From: Mimachlamys varia
Taxonomy: Eukaryota > Mollusca > Bivalvia > Pectinida > Pectinidae
DNA: 64,000 nt
Assembly: GCA_947623455.1 (NCBI GenBank)
Contig: OX392536.1
Location: 8,613,282-8,677,281 of the forward strand
Reading direction: 5' to 3'
Translations under genes and position numbers: made by a program
The notes under the pieces: generated by a model
The model's database searches: none
What the model was told of the DNA's origin: nothing
What the model saw: only the letters and a program-made list of their open reading frames with translations
Shown here: positions 22,201 to 30,350 of the stretch, one piece after another
Layout of the letters: the number at the start of each line of letters is the position of its first letter
How positions within the stretch are numbered: the stretch's first letter is position 1

Positions 22201-24419
22201 TCCAAAAACTCAAAAAACTGACTTTGATATAGTTGTTTGAAACATTCCCTGATTAGTAACTTTTATCTTGCAGATTTCCACACAGCTACATGGACCGAGA
22301 TTCAGTCACCGTAAGTACAATTCATAAATATGAACGATTAGATATATTAGCATTAAGCTAAAAAAGGAACAAATGATTTTAGTGAAGTTTTTCTTTGTTT
22401 GTTGCATAAAAAAATTACCGTTTTAAAGTATTCCTACAGATTCCCTTAAATTTAAGTACAAGAGCTCATAACACTATTCAAGTTATTAATAGAACGCGAT
22501 TGTTTCTCGCAGTCGTCAAAAATATTATAAATGTTTTAAATGTTTAGCCCCAGATGAGATTTACGATGACAAACGGCTGACACCTCAGGAGCTCGGTCGA
22601 CTGTCGTACATGGTTGAGGCCTCCAAATGTCAGCGACTCTTCATCGAGCTTGGCCTGTCCCTACCAGAGATCTCGAACATAGAACACGAGGCAAGAAGAC
22701 TGGCAGTTGTCACCCAGATTACCAAGATGTTTCTGAGGTGGAGCAACACTTACCCGAATGGGACGTTTCGTCAAATCAAAACCGCCATGTCGGAGGTTGA
22801 CATGGCTACAGACACTCTCAGTGAGGCTGTTGGCTTAGAATCTGTCTCTCTAGGTAATATCAAATCTAACGAACATAAAATCTTAAATGAGGAATACTTG
22901 TACTAAATATTATTAATGAGAATTAAAAACGGTCATCCATTTTTCATATATAACTGCTGGGCAATGTATTTGTCTATTCAACAGAAAATTGACTCGTGAT
23001 CAATTAATTACTAAGACATGATTAATAAATACATTTCTTGATTTTATGATAAATGCTAAAAATAAGTACTATTTATAAAATATTCTTTGTTTAATCCCAT
23101 GATGCATCGATATAATATTACCTAACTTGTCACTAAATTACAAAGTTAACAATGAAGTGTGAAGAACAGCTAGCTGAAAATCTTTCATTTAATCGATGAT
23201 TTACAAAATTCTAAATCTGGATACATTCCAGTGGATATTGCTGGGGTTTATGCTTTTCTAGACTGAGGAAGAGTCTGAAAATATTATTTCTAATACAGGA
23301 TACTCTGTATTTTATACAATGTATTGCCTTTTTATTGCAAATGAGAATGAGAGCGCCAGTTGTATATAAAAAGATAGAGAAGGACTGGTGATATTTACCC
23401 TCTGTTTGTGATAAAAGAGTGATTCCAAAAGAGGCTTGATGAACATTTGCCAGTCTTTATAATGTAAGATGAGTCGTAAACGTTTAGCAAACTTAAAGTC
23501 CAGATAAGAAACATAGACTTTATGAAAGGGCAACCTACAGGATTGTATATACTTACTCGGAATCTCTATGATGGGTTTGTTTTGTGCATAAATATTCAGT
23601 GGTATTCTGGTTAAAGGAATCGAACTAATTCACCAAGCACGAAAGTTTATGAAAATAAATTAGAGAATACCGAAGCGTTAACAAAATCATAATCCGAACG
23701 CAAACTCGATTAAACCAGGGGCAAAATATGAACATAGGAAAGATTAACATGAAGACCCTTGTAAAAGTACAAGAGAATAAGACCGAGTGTTCCGGAAGAG
23801 TAAGCGTCCTCTGCTTCATCGACGACACTCGACATGTAAATCTTTGTCACATCCAAGTAAACATCAACTTCTCAAAATGAAAACCGAGTAACATTGTCAA
23901 TCATAACAAGTAAACACACTAATGAGCATGCTGAAAAACGTCCATCTTCATATCACTTGAAGATACAGATTATTTTTAAGCTGAGCTAAGCTGTTCAGTT
24001 ATTAATAACTTTAATAAAGTGCATCTCGCTTAATATCTAGGAAAGTGGTTTCTGAAAGGATGGTCTCTTTACTTGACGAGTTTGCCTTTTATTTCTTGGA
24101 AAAACTTAATAACTTTATTGTTTCAGATGATTTGGAGTTCAATCGTGGACTAGACAGACAACTTGAGGTCAGTGATATCAAGAGTCTGGTAAACAACATT
24201 GGCAAGGATTACTTCAACCTGTGTCTGGAGCTTGGTCTGTCTGTTCCCACTATAGAACAGTGTGAAATGGATCACCACAAAACTAAGCATGCAGTCACGG
24301 CGCTCATCAAGCTTTGGATCGAAACCTTCCAAGACTTGGCAACCGTCAGAAGGATTGTGATGGCAATGAAACTGTGCAGAATGGGCTGGCATTCAACGGC
24401 AATGGTATACTGTAGTTAG
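1070..24419 (+). CDS. ROCO-family protein (Roc-COR-Death-Death), 5' partial, six exons
   Basis: Spliced gene read from exons 1070-1203, 18258-18667, 20327-21278, 22274-22310, 22548-22853 and 24127-24419. All junctions are GT..AG and all phases agree; the joined frame is 709 codons plus a stop. The product should be a multidomain GTPase-type signalling protein. The first exon carries the G4-side of a Roc domain (residues LIFIGTFLDEL, where families usually have VGTHxD). The next two give a COR domain (LPTRWLKLEMDL, LQYLHCTRSVIYFPE, INDPQWLADCF). The last two give two death-like domains with the repeated core LFIELGLSLPEI and LCLELGLSVPTI. Roc-COR proteins with death domains and no kinase occur in invertebrates, with MFHAS1-like relatives; partners are unknown here. 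The P-loop and switch regions are not in the window. The 17-kb second intron is almost entirely transposon. Exact family assignment is by eye. Confidence 0.78.
2162..2381 (-). repeat. direct repeat copy A, probable 3' LTR remnant
   Basis: Matches 17641-17843 closely over most of its length (shared blocks such as cctaaaattacaattgatag, and aaggataagataaatgaatg). It carries an extra internal copy of a ttaacttacatatg segment. The copies lie just outside the two ends of the Gypsy coding region in the same orientation, as LTRs would. The match does not continue leftward beyond 2162, so the 3' LTR would be truncated. Confidence 0.6.
2720..3095 (-). pseudogene. Gypsy Pol C-terminal tail, broken
   Basis: Read on the minus strand this gives an arginine-rich RRRRRHRQER stretch and, after a stop and frameshift, EVRRSHRVSKPPDRYGNW, ending in TAA at about 2720. 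Basic tails with PPDRYG-like motifs are common at the C-end of molluscan and other Gypsy integrases. It is separated from the integrase body by the SINE at 3101-3597. Confidence 0.6.
3101..3597 (-). mobile_element. tRNA-derived SINE inserted in the Gypsy element
   Basis: On the minus strand the head at about 3596-3531 has an A box (tggtcgagtgg) and B box (ggttcgatccc) separated by an anticodon-arm-like stretch (ggccttccatgc) that resembles tRNA-Gly(UCC). The acceptor stem does not pair, so this is not a functional tRNA gene. The body ends in aaagcgctttagagtgg and agggcgctatatcaaatat, a motif common in marine-invertebrate SINE 3' halves, followed by an ATT-rich simple tail at 3101-3120. Boundaries are approximate; no target-site duplication was identified. 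Confidence 0.7.
3783..4690 (-). pseudogene. Gypsy integrase, broken
   Basis: The minus strand encodes a zinc-site remnant (ICERC after an in-frame stop), core strand CIDFLGVDKSKGGY with the first catalytic aspartate, HSDQGRNFGSK with the second, and TPYHPMGNGSAERFN with the glutamate. A C-terminal chromatin/DNA-binding part with VGDRVLVRK follows. The DDE residues are present, but a frameshift near 4314 separates the first from the other two and at least one stop interrupts the zinc region. It would insert the retroelement cDNA; inactive here. Confidence 0.85.
4681..6046 (-). pseudogene. Gypsy RT/RNase H segment, duplicate copy 1
   Basis: One of two consecutive 1366-bp copies. On the minus strand from right to left: RT palm and fingers (SKLDLRPGYWQVEVEE, MSFGLSCAPACFQRLMEKL, then FFED at the catalytic loop), RT connection (FLGLSGYYRRFI), RNase H (ITDNNPLTYVMGKAKLDATSH) and the linker to integrase. 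The RT and RNase H frames are separated by stops and shifts. The usual Y-x-D-D is FFED, so one catalytic aspartate is glutamate. A lysine/serine run (KSKAKSKSKSKS) before the RNase H region looks like local slippage. Confidence 0.88.
6047..7412 (-). repeat. exact 1366-bp tandem copy of the Gypsy RT/RNase H segment
   Basis: Sequence 6047-7412 repeats 4681-6046 with an offset of 1366 bp. Every stretch I compared is identical, including the FFED substitution and the same stops. At the breakpoints the unique flanks share only the dinucleotide cc (ttattcc/aagctc on the left, gtcaaacc/gaggg on the right). This suggests a recent microhomology-type tandem duplication or an assembly artefact. Confidence 0.92.
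7413..7960 (-). pseudogene. Gypsy RT N-terminal part, broken
   Basis: Minus strand: TGKPVIIKPKRIICTANPVKVV, then a 72-codon frame (MVDNLTSDLPADMKHSEK through VKHRIDLI), then TRKDPYMLPRFDDT. This matches the region between protease and the RT palm in Gypsy elements (KHxIDL, then the RxCxDYRxLN area, which is frameshifted here). Upstream of about 7960 the Gypsy sequence stops at the 6-kb insertion and resumes at 13.92 kb. Confidence 0.75.
8179..11227. other. non-coding AT-rich stretch of the 6-kb insertion
   Basis: No gene, RNA or clear repeat was recognised. It is rich in tacatgta and atgtatata motifs, especially 9.5-9.9 kb. Open frames at 8334-8525, 9183-9431 and 10830-11054 have no motif and look random. 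Confidence 0.5.
11544..12480 (-). pseudogene. mariner-type transposase, degraded
   Basis: A mariner-like end (acgaggggtgttcgaaaac) lies at 11546. The minus strand carries SLILGDETLVHFYEPQRK with the first catalytic aspartate, then DDRIWSFKHAKMPSIAK and a further 146-codon frame down to 11691. The N-terminal helix-turn-helix part (12140-12480) is full of stops. Mariner transposases use a DD34D triad; only the first aspartate is visible. The plus-strand frame at 11884-12111 is a shadow of this pseudogene. Confidence 0.75.
12561..13261. mobile_element. foldback MITE with about 155-bp inverted arms
   Basis: Left arm about 12561-12713 and right arm about 13108-13261 are inverted copies with scattered differences. 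They share ttacagctagttttgaac and tttagatcaattttcgataa on the left and the complements on the right. About 395 bp lies between them without a gene. Nested inside the 2.4-kb inverted-repeat element, next to the mariner relic. Confidence 0.8.
13935..14493 (-). pseudogene. Gypsy protease, broken
   Basis: Minus strand: VTGLIDSGSMISTISETFY is the retropepsin active-site loop (DSG where most have DTG), then GLEVKVANGSLLNYLGYIE. After a frameshift come CHALLGTNVIRF and a region with ITLAPYESMVITGIVRG. It would mature the polyprotein. It lies immediately downstream of gag on the minus strand, and the reading is cut at about 13.93 kb by the 6-kb insertion. Confidence 0.82.
14494..15620 (-). pseudogene. 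Gypsy Gag, broken
   Basis: Minus strand from 15576: basic N-terminal part, then FPKIPLFFGSDPLPKGEVTY and YQEWRYEIRCL, then in other frames MLISLGERPTIADILRKLD, LFGDISTHGM and (from 15119) FNSLQRQGESVTDFGCRLE with RHKFWTPLRSERLK. This is the capsid-like Gag common in bivalve Gypsy elements and related to the PNMA/Arc type. A zinc-knuckle remnant (CGHTEAGH) is at about 14510. At least two frameshifts occur. The C-terminal 14679-14760 part is predicted coiled coil (LSKEFDKKLKSLEEKM). Confidence 0.8.
15621..16525 (-). other. Gypsy leader region and 5' LTR end
   Basis: No coding frame recognised. On the minus strand the sequence cacgttaca at about 16481-16473 followed by ttttgggtgatg looks like an LTR end (..TTACA) and its primer-binding neighbourhood. 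That would place the 5' LTR between here and 17843, interrupted by the hAT-like element. Inference from position and composition. Confidence 0.4.
16526..17472. mobile_element. 947-bp hAT-like non-autonomous element
   Basis: Inverted ends: acagttgtgggatcgcacaa on the left and the complement of ttgtgcgttaccacaactgt on the right, with small differences. Flanking 8-mers acctatat (16518-16525) and agctatac (17473-17480) agree at 6 of 8 positions, the duplication length of hAT elements. Both sub-terminal regions are packed with gcacgat/gcgaacgat motifs (16550-16665 and 17355-17460), a likely transposase-binding pattern. No transposase. Confidence 0.7.
17641..17843 (-). repeat. direct repeat copy B, probable 5' LTR part
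   Basis: Counterpart of 2162-2381 in the same orientation. If the LTR runs from here to about 16473, its length without the hAT-like insert would be about 415 bp. Confidence 0.6.
18258..18667 (+). CDS. ROCO exon: end of Roc and start of COR domain
   Basis: A T-rich tract ending in gttccag precedes it and donor gtgagt follows at 18668. 136 codons plus 2 nt. Early part HYNRQVEAIRSSILKFPE is the last Roc helix region. The later part, with QLPTRWLKLEMDLLKLRE and an ILRLEEVIEM helix, is typical of the start of a COR domain, where the partner residues are usually P-x-x-W. It runs in frame into the exon at 20327. Confidence 0.85.
18790..19160 (-). mobile_element. 3'-end fragment of a reverse-transcriptase element
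   Basis: The minus strand reads FYGRHRDLIEKYSVSLCDI then stops, followed by a 3' untranslated part shared with 19720-19895 (+), 23655-23975 (-) and 32160-32370 (+): gtacttttacaagggtct, gcctctagtttaatcgattt, gacgcttcggtattctct. It is a 5'-truncated copy of the element at 31.2-32.4 kb, lying in a ROCO intron. Confidence 0.75.
19720..19895 (+). mobile_element. 3'-end fragment of the same reverse-transcriptase element
   Basis: Shares gtcgtcgatgaagcagaa, gcctctagtttaatcgattt and gacgctttggtattcc with the other copies. Opposite in orientation to the copy at 18790-19160, so the two form an interrupted inverted repeat in this intron. Confidence 0.7.
20157..20222 (+). repeat. tgttt-type simple repeat
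   Basis: A run of tttgttttg units shortly before the large COR exon. It is low complexity; frames across it on either strand are not genes. Confidence 0.8.
20327..21278 (+). CDS. ROCO exon: COR domain body
   Basis: The largest exon, 317 codons, preceded by tctgagtag and followed by donor gtaaag. It starts YLHCTRSVIYFPEFDYV, the usual COR strand after the LxxLH helix, then INDPQWLADCFGLLIT. This is followed by a winged-helix-like region (HKSILMALMEKFGLVV) and a long C-terminal COR part. A cysteine pair near the end (CKGDEC) might bind metal, but nothing else supports that. The reading frame is intact and phase agrees at both ends. Confidence 0.88.
21344..21455. repeat. 112-bp imperfect palindrome
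   Basis: Ends agggttatac and gtataaccct, inner match tgcacttt and aaagtgca, and a central caaaaacggtttttg. Probably a small foldback element in a ROCO intron. Confidence 0.75.
21700..21785 (+). repeat. short 21-bp tandem repeat, 4 copies
   Basis: Unit aaaatcttatattttcacggc with one or two changes per copy, in the intron before the 37-nt exon. Confidence 0.8.
22274..22310 (+). CDS. ROCO micro-exon (linker)
   Basis: A 37-nt exon between acceptor atcttgcag and donor gtaagt, encoding ISTQLHGPRFSH plus one base. It is supported only by its clean splice sites and by the phase match with both neighbours (phase 0 in, phase 1 out). It links COR to the first death-like domain. Confidence 0.65.
22548..22853 (+). 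CDS. ROCO exon: first death-like domain
   Basis: Acceptor aatgtttag, donor gtaata. 101 codons flanked by split codons that match both neighbours. It reads LTPQELGRLSYMVEASKCQ, then FIELGLSLPEISNIEHEA, then ITKMFLRWSNTYPNGTF and a closing helix. The pattern of a short helix, ELGL-x-x-x-x-I and a tryptophan-containing helix is that of the death-fold superfamily. Assigned by pattern, not by search. Confidence 0.75.
22854..23654. other. ROCO intron, nothing recognised
   Basis: AT-rich intron sequence between the two death-domain exons. No gene, repeat or RNA seen before the retroelement fragment that follows. Confidence 0.6.
23655..23975 (-). mobile_element. 3'-end fragment of the same reverse-transcriptase element
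   Basis: The minus strand shares gtacttttacaagggtct, tctgcttcatcgacgacac (in complement) and the gacgcttcggtattctct end with the copies at 18.8, 19.7 and 32.2 kb. Confidence 0.72.
24127..24419 (+). CDS. ROCO terminal exon: second death-like domain and stop
   Basis: Acceptor tattgtttcag; stop TAG at 24417-24419. It repeats the plan of the previous exon: LEVSDIKSLVNNIG, LCLELGLSVPTIEQCE, VTALIKLWIETFQDLAT and a last helix VRRIVMAMKL. The final 15 or so residues (CRMGWHSTAMVYCS) fall in the first unit of a 48-bp tandem array, so this C-terminus may be a by-product of that repeat and not ancestral. A weak donor (gtatac) at 24404 could instead splice to something further on. Confidence 0.7.
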
Positions 24420-24650
24420 GTCGAAAAAATGGAGTGTCACTCAACAGCAATGTTATACCGTAGTTAGGTCGGCAGAATGGACTGGCACTCAACGGCAATG
24501 TTATACTGTAGTTAGGTCGGCAGAATGGAGTATCATTCAACGGCAATGTTATACTGTAGTTAGGTCGGCAGAATGGACTGGCACTCAACGGCAATGTTAT
24601 ACTGTAGTTAGGTCGGCAGAATGGAGTGTCACTCAACAGCAATGTTTTGA
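24374..24650 (+). repeat. 48-bp tandem repeat over the ROCO stop codon, 6 copies
   Basis: Unit begins cagaatggactggcactcaa and ends gtagttaggtcgg. The first copy is the end of the terminal coding exon, including its TAG; five copies follow. Copies alternate ggactggcactc and ggagtgtcactc variants. Nothing on the minus strand here is a gene. Confidence 0.9.
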
Positions 24651-25670
24651 TAAAAGAAACAGAGATCTAAATTATATATATATATAAGAATAAATTGGGG
24701 AAAAAAATCTTGAAAACACAAATGCTTTTCATTTCATATTTGAATGCTTATTTTATAAAAGAATAACTTAGAACAGAAAATTTCTCAATTTGATATAACT
24801 GTTAGCCATGATCATTTTGATCTAACAACTATATTAAATGGGTTCTTGATATGAAGTGTTGAAACCAACACATTTATTTTGCAAAAATAAACTTGAAGTT
24901 ATTAAACTAATAGACTGCTATGCAATCTCAATCGAAACTAAACATTGAAAATGGTACCTATATATTGACACTCGTGTATATACACTGCCATCCAAAGGTT
25001 TTGTTGCAAACGTTGCGTACATATTAAGCCATTAGACAACAAAAAATGAACACAACTGATGCAATTTCCTAACGATAGTCCACCTATCAGTGACAATTGG
25101 CATTTTATTTCAGAAATACCTAAGTCCTGGAGAGCGTCAAGGGGGGGGGAGGGGGGTCTATTTTTGATAATATTCAAAAATGAATAAAAGTTGTTTTCTT
25201 TCATTTGCACAATTAAATAGAGTTAATACAATGATCCACAGTCAAAAATATAAGAAAGAAATATTTTGTTAAACTGTATGTATTAAAAACATGAAATTGC
25301 AAAAATATTGCATTTTATGCAATATTTTTGCATAAAATTATAGGTTACCTTATAGAATTACTATAAGGTAACCTATCCTTTATGTCCAGTTGGTGAAGGG
25401 TTAGTGTGTTGATTCATGGGGGCTTGTGGGCTTTTATGTACGATGGGTTGTCAACAAATATACATATGTTGATCAATTGATATATATTTTCAAAGGATAA
25501 ACAGAAAATGATAGAGTAATATTGGAGTTATCTCCCTTACATAGTTTATTTGGATTGCTATGTTGGATTAATGCAATGCTTGCAAATTAGTTTGGAAAGG
25601 ACTTAGACAGGCCTAGACTGATGTCAAATCGACATATATATAGTCAATGAGAATTGTTAACAAGAGGCCC
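24651..25670. other. intergenic, with two perfect hairpins
   Basis: No gene. Contains a 15-bp-stem hairpin at 25298-25332 (gcaaaaatattgca, 5-nt loop) directly followed by a 16-bp perfect stem at 25340-25376 (ataggttaccttatag, 5-nt loop). A G-rich run lies at 25141-25157. Confidence 0.7.
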
Positions 25671-27964
25671 AAGGCCTGCATCGCTCACCTGGAATTAATC
25701 TCTGACTTATAACACTTAAGTCGCCAAAATGGCCCCTTAGGGGTCAAAGTCACCATTTATGTAAAAACCGGTTCCCCTTCCCCAAAGGATGTTTCTGACC
25801 AAATTTGGTCAAAATCCAATCAGGACTTTTTGACAAGAAGAGATTTAAAGGAATTACCTCTATTTTCCCTATTGGGCCCTGCCCCTGTGGCCGTTTGGGT
25901 GTCAGTGTGACCAATTATGCAAAATCTGTTCCCCTTCCCCCAACGATGATTCTGACCAAATTTGGACAAAATCTATTTATAACTTTATGACAAGAAGGGT
26001 TTTATAGGAATTACCTCTATTTTCCCTAATGGGCCCCGCCCTTCTGGCCCCTTGGGTGTCCGTATCACCATTTAGGCAAAATCTGTTCCTCTTCCCCAAC
26101 GATGATTCTGACCAAATTTGGACAAAATCTATTCATAATTTTTTGACAAGAAGGGATTTAAAGGAATTACCTCTATTTCCCCTATTGGGCCCCGCCCCTC
26201 TGAACCCTTTGGGGTCAGTGTCACCATTTATGCAAAATCTGTTCCCCTTCCCCCAACGATGATTCCGACCAAATTCGGACAAAATCTATTCATAACTTTG
26301 TGACAAGAAGAAATTACCTCTATTTCCCCTATTGCGCCCCGCCCCTATGGCCCCTTTGGGGTCCGAGTCACCATCTATGCAAAAACTGTTCCCTTCCCCC
26401 AACGATGATTCTGACCAAATTTGGACAATATCTATTCATAACTTTATGACAAGAAGAGATTTAAAGGAATTACCTCTGTTTTCCCTATTGGGCCCCGTCC
26501 CTCTGGCCCCTTTGGGGTCAGAATCACCATTTATGCAAAATCTGTTCCCCTTCCCCCAACGATGATTCCGACCAAATTCGGACAAAATCTATTCATAACT
26601 TTGTGACAAGAAGAAATTACCTCTATTTCCCCTATTGCGCCCCGCCCCTATGGCCCCTTTGGGGTCCGAGTCACCATCTATGCAAAAACTGTTCCCTTCC
26701 CCCAACGATGATTCTGACCAAATTTGGATAATATCTATTCATAACTTTATGACAAGAAGAGATTTAAAGGAATTACCTCTGTTTTCCCTATTGGGCCCCG
26801 TCCCTCTGGCCCCTTTGGGGTCAGAATCACCATTTATGCAAAATCTGTTCCTCTTTCCCAAAAGATGTTTCAGACCAAATTTGGTCAAAATCCAATCAGG
26901 ACATTTGACAAGAAGAGATTTACATGAATAACCTCTTTTTTCCCTATTGGGCCCCGCCTCTCTGGCCCCTTTGGGTGTCAGAGTCACCATTTATGCAAAA
27001 TCTGTTCCCCTTCTCCCTACGATTTTTCTGACCAAATTTGGACAAAATCTATTTATAACTTTATGACAAGAAGAGATTTAAAGGAATTACCTCATTTTCC
27101 CTATTGGGCCCCGCCCCTCTGGCCCCTTTGAAGTCAGAATCACAATTTATGCAAAATCTGTTCCCCTTCCCGAAAGGATGTTTCTGACCAAATTTGGTCA
27201 AAATCCAATCAGGACTTTATGACAAGAAGAGATTTAAAGGAATTACCTCTATTTTCCCTATTGGGCCCTGCCCCTCTGGCCCCTTTGGGGTCAGAATCAC
27301 CATTTATGCAAAATCTGTTCCCCTTCCCCCAAAGATGTTTCTGACCAAATTTGGTCAAAAACCAGTCAGGACTTTTTGACAAGAAGAGATTTAAAGGAAT
27401 TACCTCTATTTTCCCTATTGGGCCCCGCGCCTCTGGCCCTTTGGGGGTCAGTGTCACCATTTATGCAAAATCTGTTCCCCTTCCCCAAACGATGATTCTG
27501 ACTAAATTTGGACAAAATCTATTCATAACTTTATGACAAGAAGAGATTTACAGGAATTACCTCATTTTCCCTATTGGGCCCCGCCCCTCTGGCCCCTTTG
27601 GGGTCCGAGTCACCATTTATGCAAAATCTGTTCCCCTTCGCAGAACGATGATTCTGACCAAATTTGGACAAAATCTATTCATAACTTTAAGACAAGAAGA
27701 GATTTAGAGGAATTACCTCTATTTTCCCTATTTGGCCCCGCCCCTCTGGCCCCTTTGAGGTCAGAGTCACCATTTATGCAAAATCTGTTCTCCTTTGCCC
27801 AAGCAAGTTTCTGACCAAATTTGGTTAAAATCCAATCAGGACTTTTTGACTAGTAGCGATTTGAAGCAAATGTTGACAGACGACGGACGGACGACGGACG
27901 ACGGACGACGGACGCTGCGCTATGGCATAAGCTCACCGGACCTTCGGTCCAGGTGAGCTAAAAA
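25671..27964 (+). mobile_element. non-autonomous element built on a 155-bp tandem array
   Basis: Starts caagaggcccaaggcctgca and gctcacctgg; ends in a gacggacg run and a strong hairpin (ctcaccggacc ttc ggtcc a ggtgag) followed by ctaa. The middle is about 14 copies of a roughly 155-bp unit (gaccaaatttggacaaaatc, gacaagaagagatttaaag, attgggccccgcccctctgg). A two-unit higher-order repeat of 303 bp occurs at about 26314-26919. Bivalve Pearl-type elements share this plan of unique ends around a satellite core, and a 3' hairpin followed by CTRR is a Helitron/Helentron trait; this link is inference. All frames in it are array artefacts. Confidence 0.75.
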
Positions 27965-28250
27965 TCCATTGTTATGAAAGAAATGTATGTGACATATGCC
28001 TGGCCTAATGTCCAATCCAATTGACACTTATAAAATCGAACAGAATTTTTGAAAAAGACTGTAAATAAAGAATAAATGTTATATAGGCCTAGTCTGATGT
28101 CCAGTCCTATTGACACAACTATTATATAAGTCAATAATGTTGTTGAAATCGATTGCCATTAAAGAATATATGTAATGAAGGCCGAGTCTGATGCCCAACC
28201 AAATTGGCCTAATTATTATACAGAGTCAATAAAATGAAATTAAACAATTC
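27965..28250. repeat. degenerate about 100-bp repeats around the 155-bp array element
   Basis: Three diverged copies of a segment with aggcctagtctgatgtcca and attgacac, and a fourth-like piece at 25605-25650 on the other side of the array. The array element seems inserted within this older repeat. Confidence 0.5.
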
Positions 28251-28254
28251 CTAT

Positions 28255-30350
28255 AGATTGAACGATAACTGTACTGGTGTTTAAATATAGCTAGTGGATA
28301 CTGTTTAGCTTGGACGGTAACTGTATTGGTGTTTATATAGCTAGTGGATATTGTTAACTTGGACGGTAACTGTAGTGGTGGTTATATAGCTAGTGGATAC
28401 TGTTTAGCTTGGACGGTAACTGTACTGGTGTTTATATAGCTAGTGGATATTGTTTAGCTTGGACGGTAACTGTAGTGGTGGTTATATAGCTAGTGGATAC
28501 TGTTAACTTGGACGGTAACTGTAGTGGTGTTTATATAGCTAGTGGATATTGTTAACTTGGACGGTAGCTGTAGTGGTGTTTATATAGCTAGTGGATACTG
28601 TTTAGCTTGGACGGTAACTGTAGTGGTGTTTATATAGCTATTGGATACTGTTTAGCTTGGACGGTAACTGTAGAGGTGTTTATATAGCTAGTGGATATTG
28701 TTTAGCTTGGACGGTAACTGTAGTGGTGGTTATAGAGCTAGTGGATATTGTTAACTTGGACGGTAACTGTAGTGGTGGTTATATAGCTAGTGGATACTGT
28801 TTAGCTTGGACGGTAACTGTAGTGGTGTTTTTATAGCTATTGGATACTGTTTAGCTTGGACGGTAACTATAGTGGTGTTTATATAGCTAGTGGATATTGT
28901 TTAGCTTGGACGGTAACTGTAGTGGTGTTTATATAGCTATTGGATACTGTTTAGCTTGGACGGTAACTGTAGTGGTGGTTATATAGCTAGTGGATACTGT
29001 TTAGCTTGGACGGTAACTGTAGTGGTGTTTATATAGCTAGTGGATACTGTTTAGCTTGGACGGTGACTGTAGTGGTGGTTATATAGCTAGTGGATACTGT
29101 TTAGCTTGGACGGTAACTGTAGTGGTGGTTATATAGCTAGTGGATACTGTTTAGCTTGGACGGTAACTGTAGTGGTGGTTATATAGCTATTGGATATTGT
29201 TTAGCTTGGACGGTAACTGTACTGGTAGTTATATAGCTATTGGATATTGTTTAGCTTGGACGGTAACTGTAGTGGTGGTTATATAGCTAGTGGATACTGT
29301 TAAGCTTGGACGGTAACTGTAGTGGTGGTTATATAGCTAGTGGATACTGTTTAGCTTGGACGGTAACTGTAGTGGTGGTTATATAGCTATTGGATACTGT
29401 TTAGCTTGGACGGTAACTGTTGTGGTGTTTATATAGCTAGTGGATACTGTTTAGCTTGGACGGTAACTGTAGTGGTGGTTATATAGCTATTGGATATTGT
29501 TTAGCTTGGACGGTAACTGTAGTGGTGGTTATATAGCTAGTGGATATTGTTTAGCTTGGACGGTGACTGTAGTGGTGTTTATATAGCTAGTGGATACTGT
29601 TTAGCTTGGACGGTGACTGTAGTGGTGTTCATATAGCTAGTGGATACTGTTTAGCTTGGACGGTAACTCTAGTGGTGTTCATATAGCTAGTGGATACTGT
29701 TTAGCTTGGACGGTAACTGTAGTGGTGGTTATATAGCTAGTGGATACTGTTTAGCTTAGACGGTAACTGTTGTAGTGTTTATATAGCTAGTGGATACTGT
29801 TTAGCTTGGACGGTAACTGTAGTGGTGGTTATATAGCTAGTGGATACTGTTTAGCTTGGACGGTAACTGTTGTGGTGTTTATATAGCTGTTTAGCTTGGA
29901 CGGTAACTGTAGTGGTGTTTATATAGCTAGTGGATACTGTTTAGCTTGGACGGTAACTGTACTGGTGTTTATATAGTTAGTGGATATTGTTTAGCTTGGA
30001 CGGTAACTGTAGTGGTGTTTATATAGCTAGTGGATACTGTTTAGCTTGGACGGTAACTGATCTGGTGTTTATATAGCTAGTGGATATTGTTTAGCTTGGA
30101 CGGTAACTGAAGTGGTGTTTATATAGCTAGTGGATACTGTTTAGCTTGGACGGTAACTGTTGTGGTGTTTATATAGCTAGTGGATACTGTTTAGTTTGGA
30201 CGGTAACTGTAGTGGTGTTTATATAGCTAGTGGATACTGTTTAGCTTGGACGGTAACTGTACTGGTGTTTATATAGCTAGTGGTTACTGTTTAGCTAGGA
30301 CGGTAACTGTACTGGTGTTTATATAGCTAGTGGATATTGTTTAGCTTATT
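28255..30350 (+). repeat. 50-bp minisatellite, about 42 copies
   Basis: Unit: tttagcttggacggtaactg, tagtggtgtttatatagcta, gtggatactg. Copies differ mainly at gtggtggtt/gtggtgttt, tactg/tattg and gctag/gctat. The period is constant at 50 bp through most of the array. No frame or gene. Confidence 0.95.

Noticed and set aside
25805..27814. Many open frames of 60-98 codons on both strands
   Set aside because: They are periodic at 155 bp and come from the tandem array; their sequence repeats with the unit.
28255..30350. A CRISPR-like array
   Set aside because: The repeats are contiguous 50-bp units without unique spacers, and the genome is eukaryotic.
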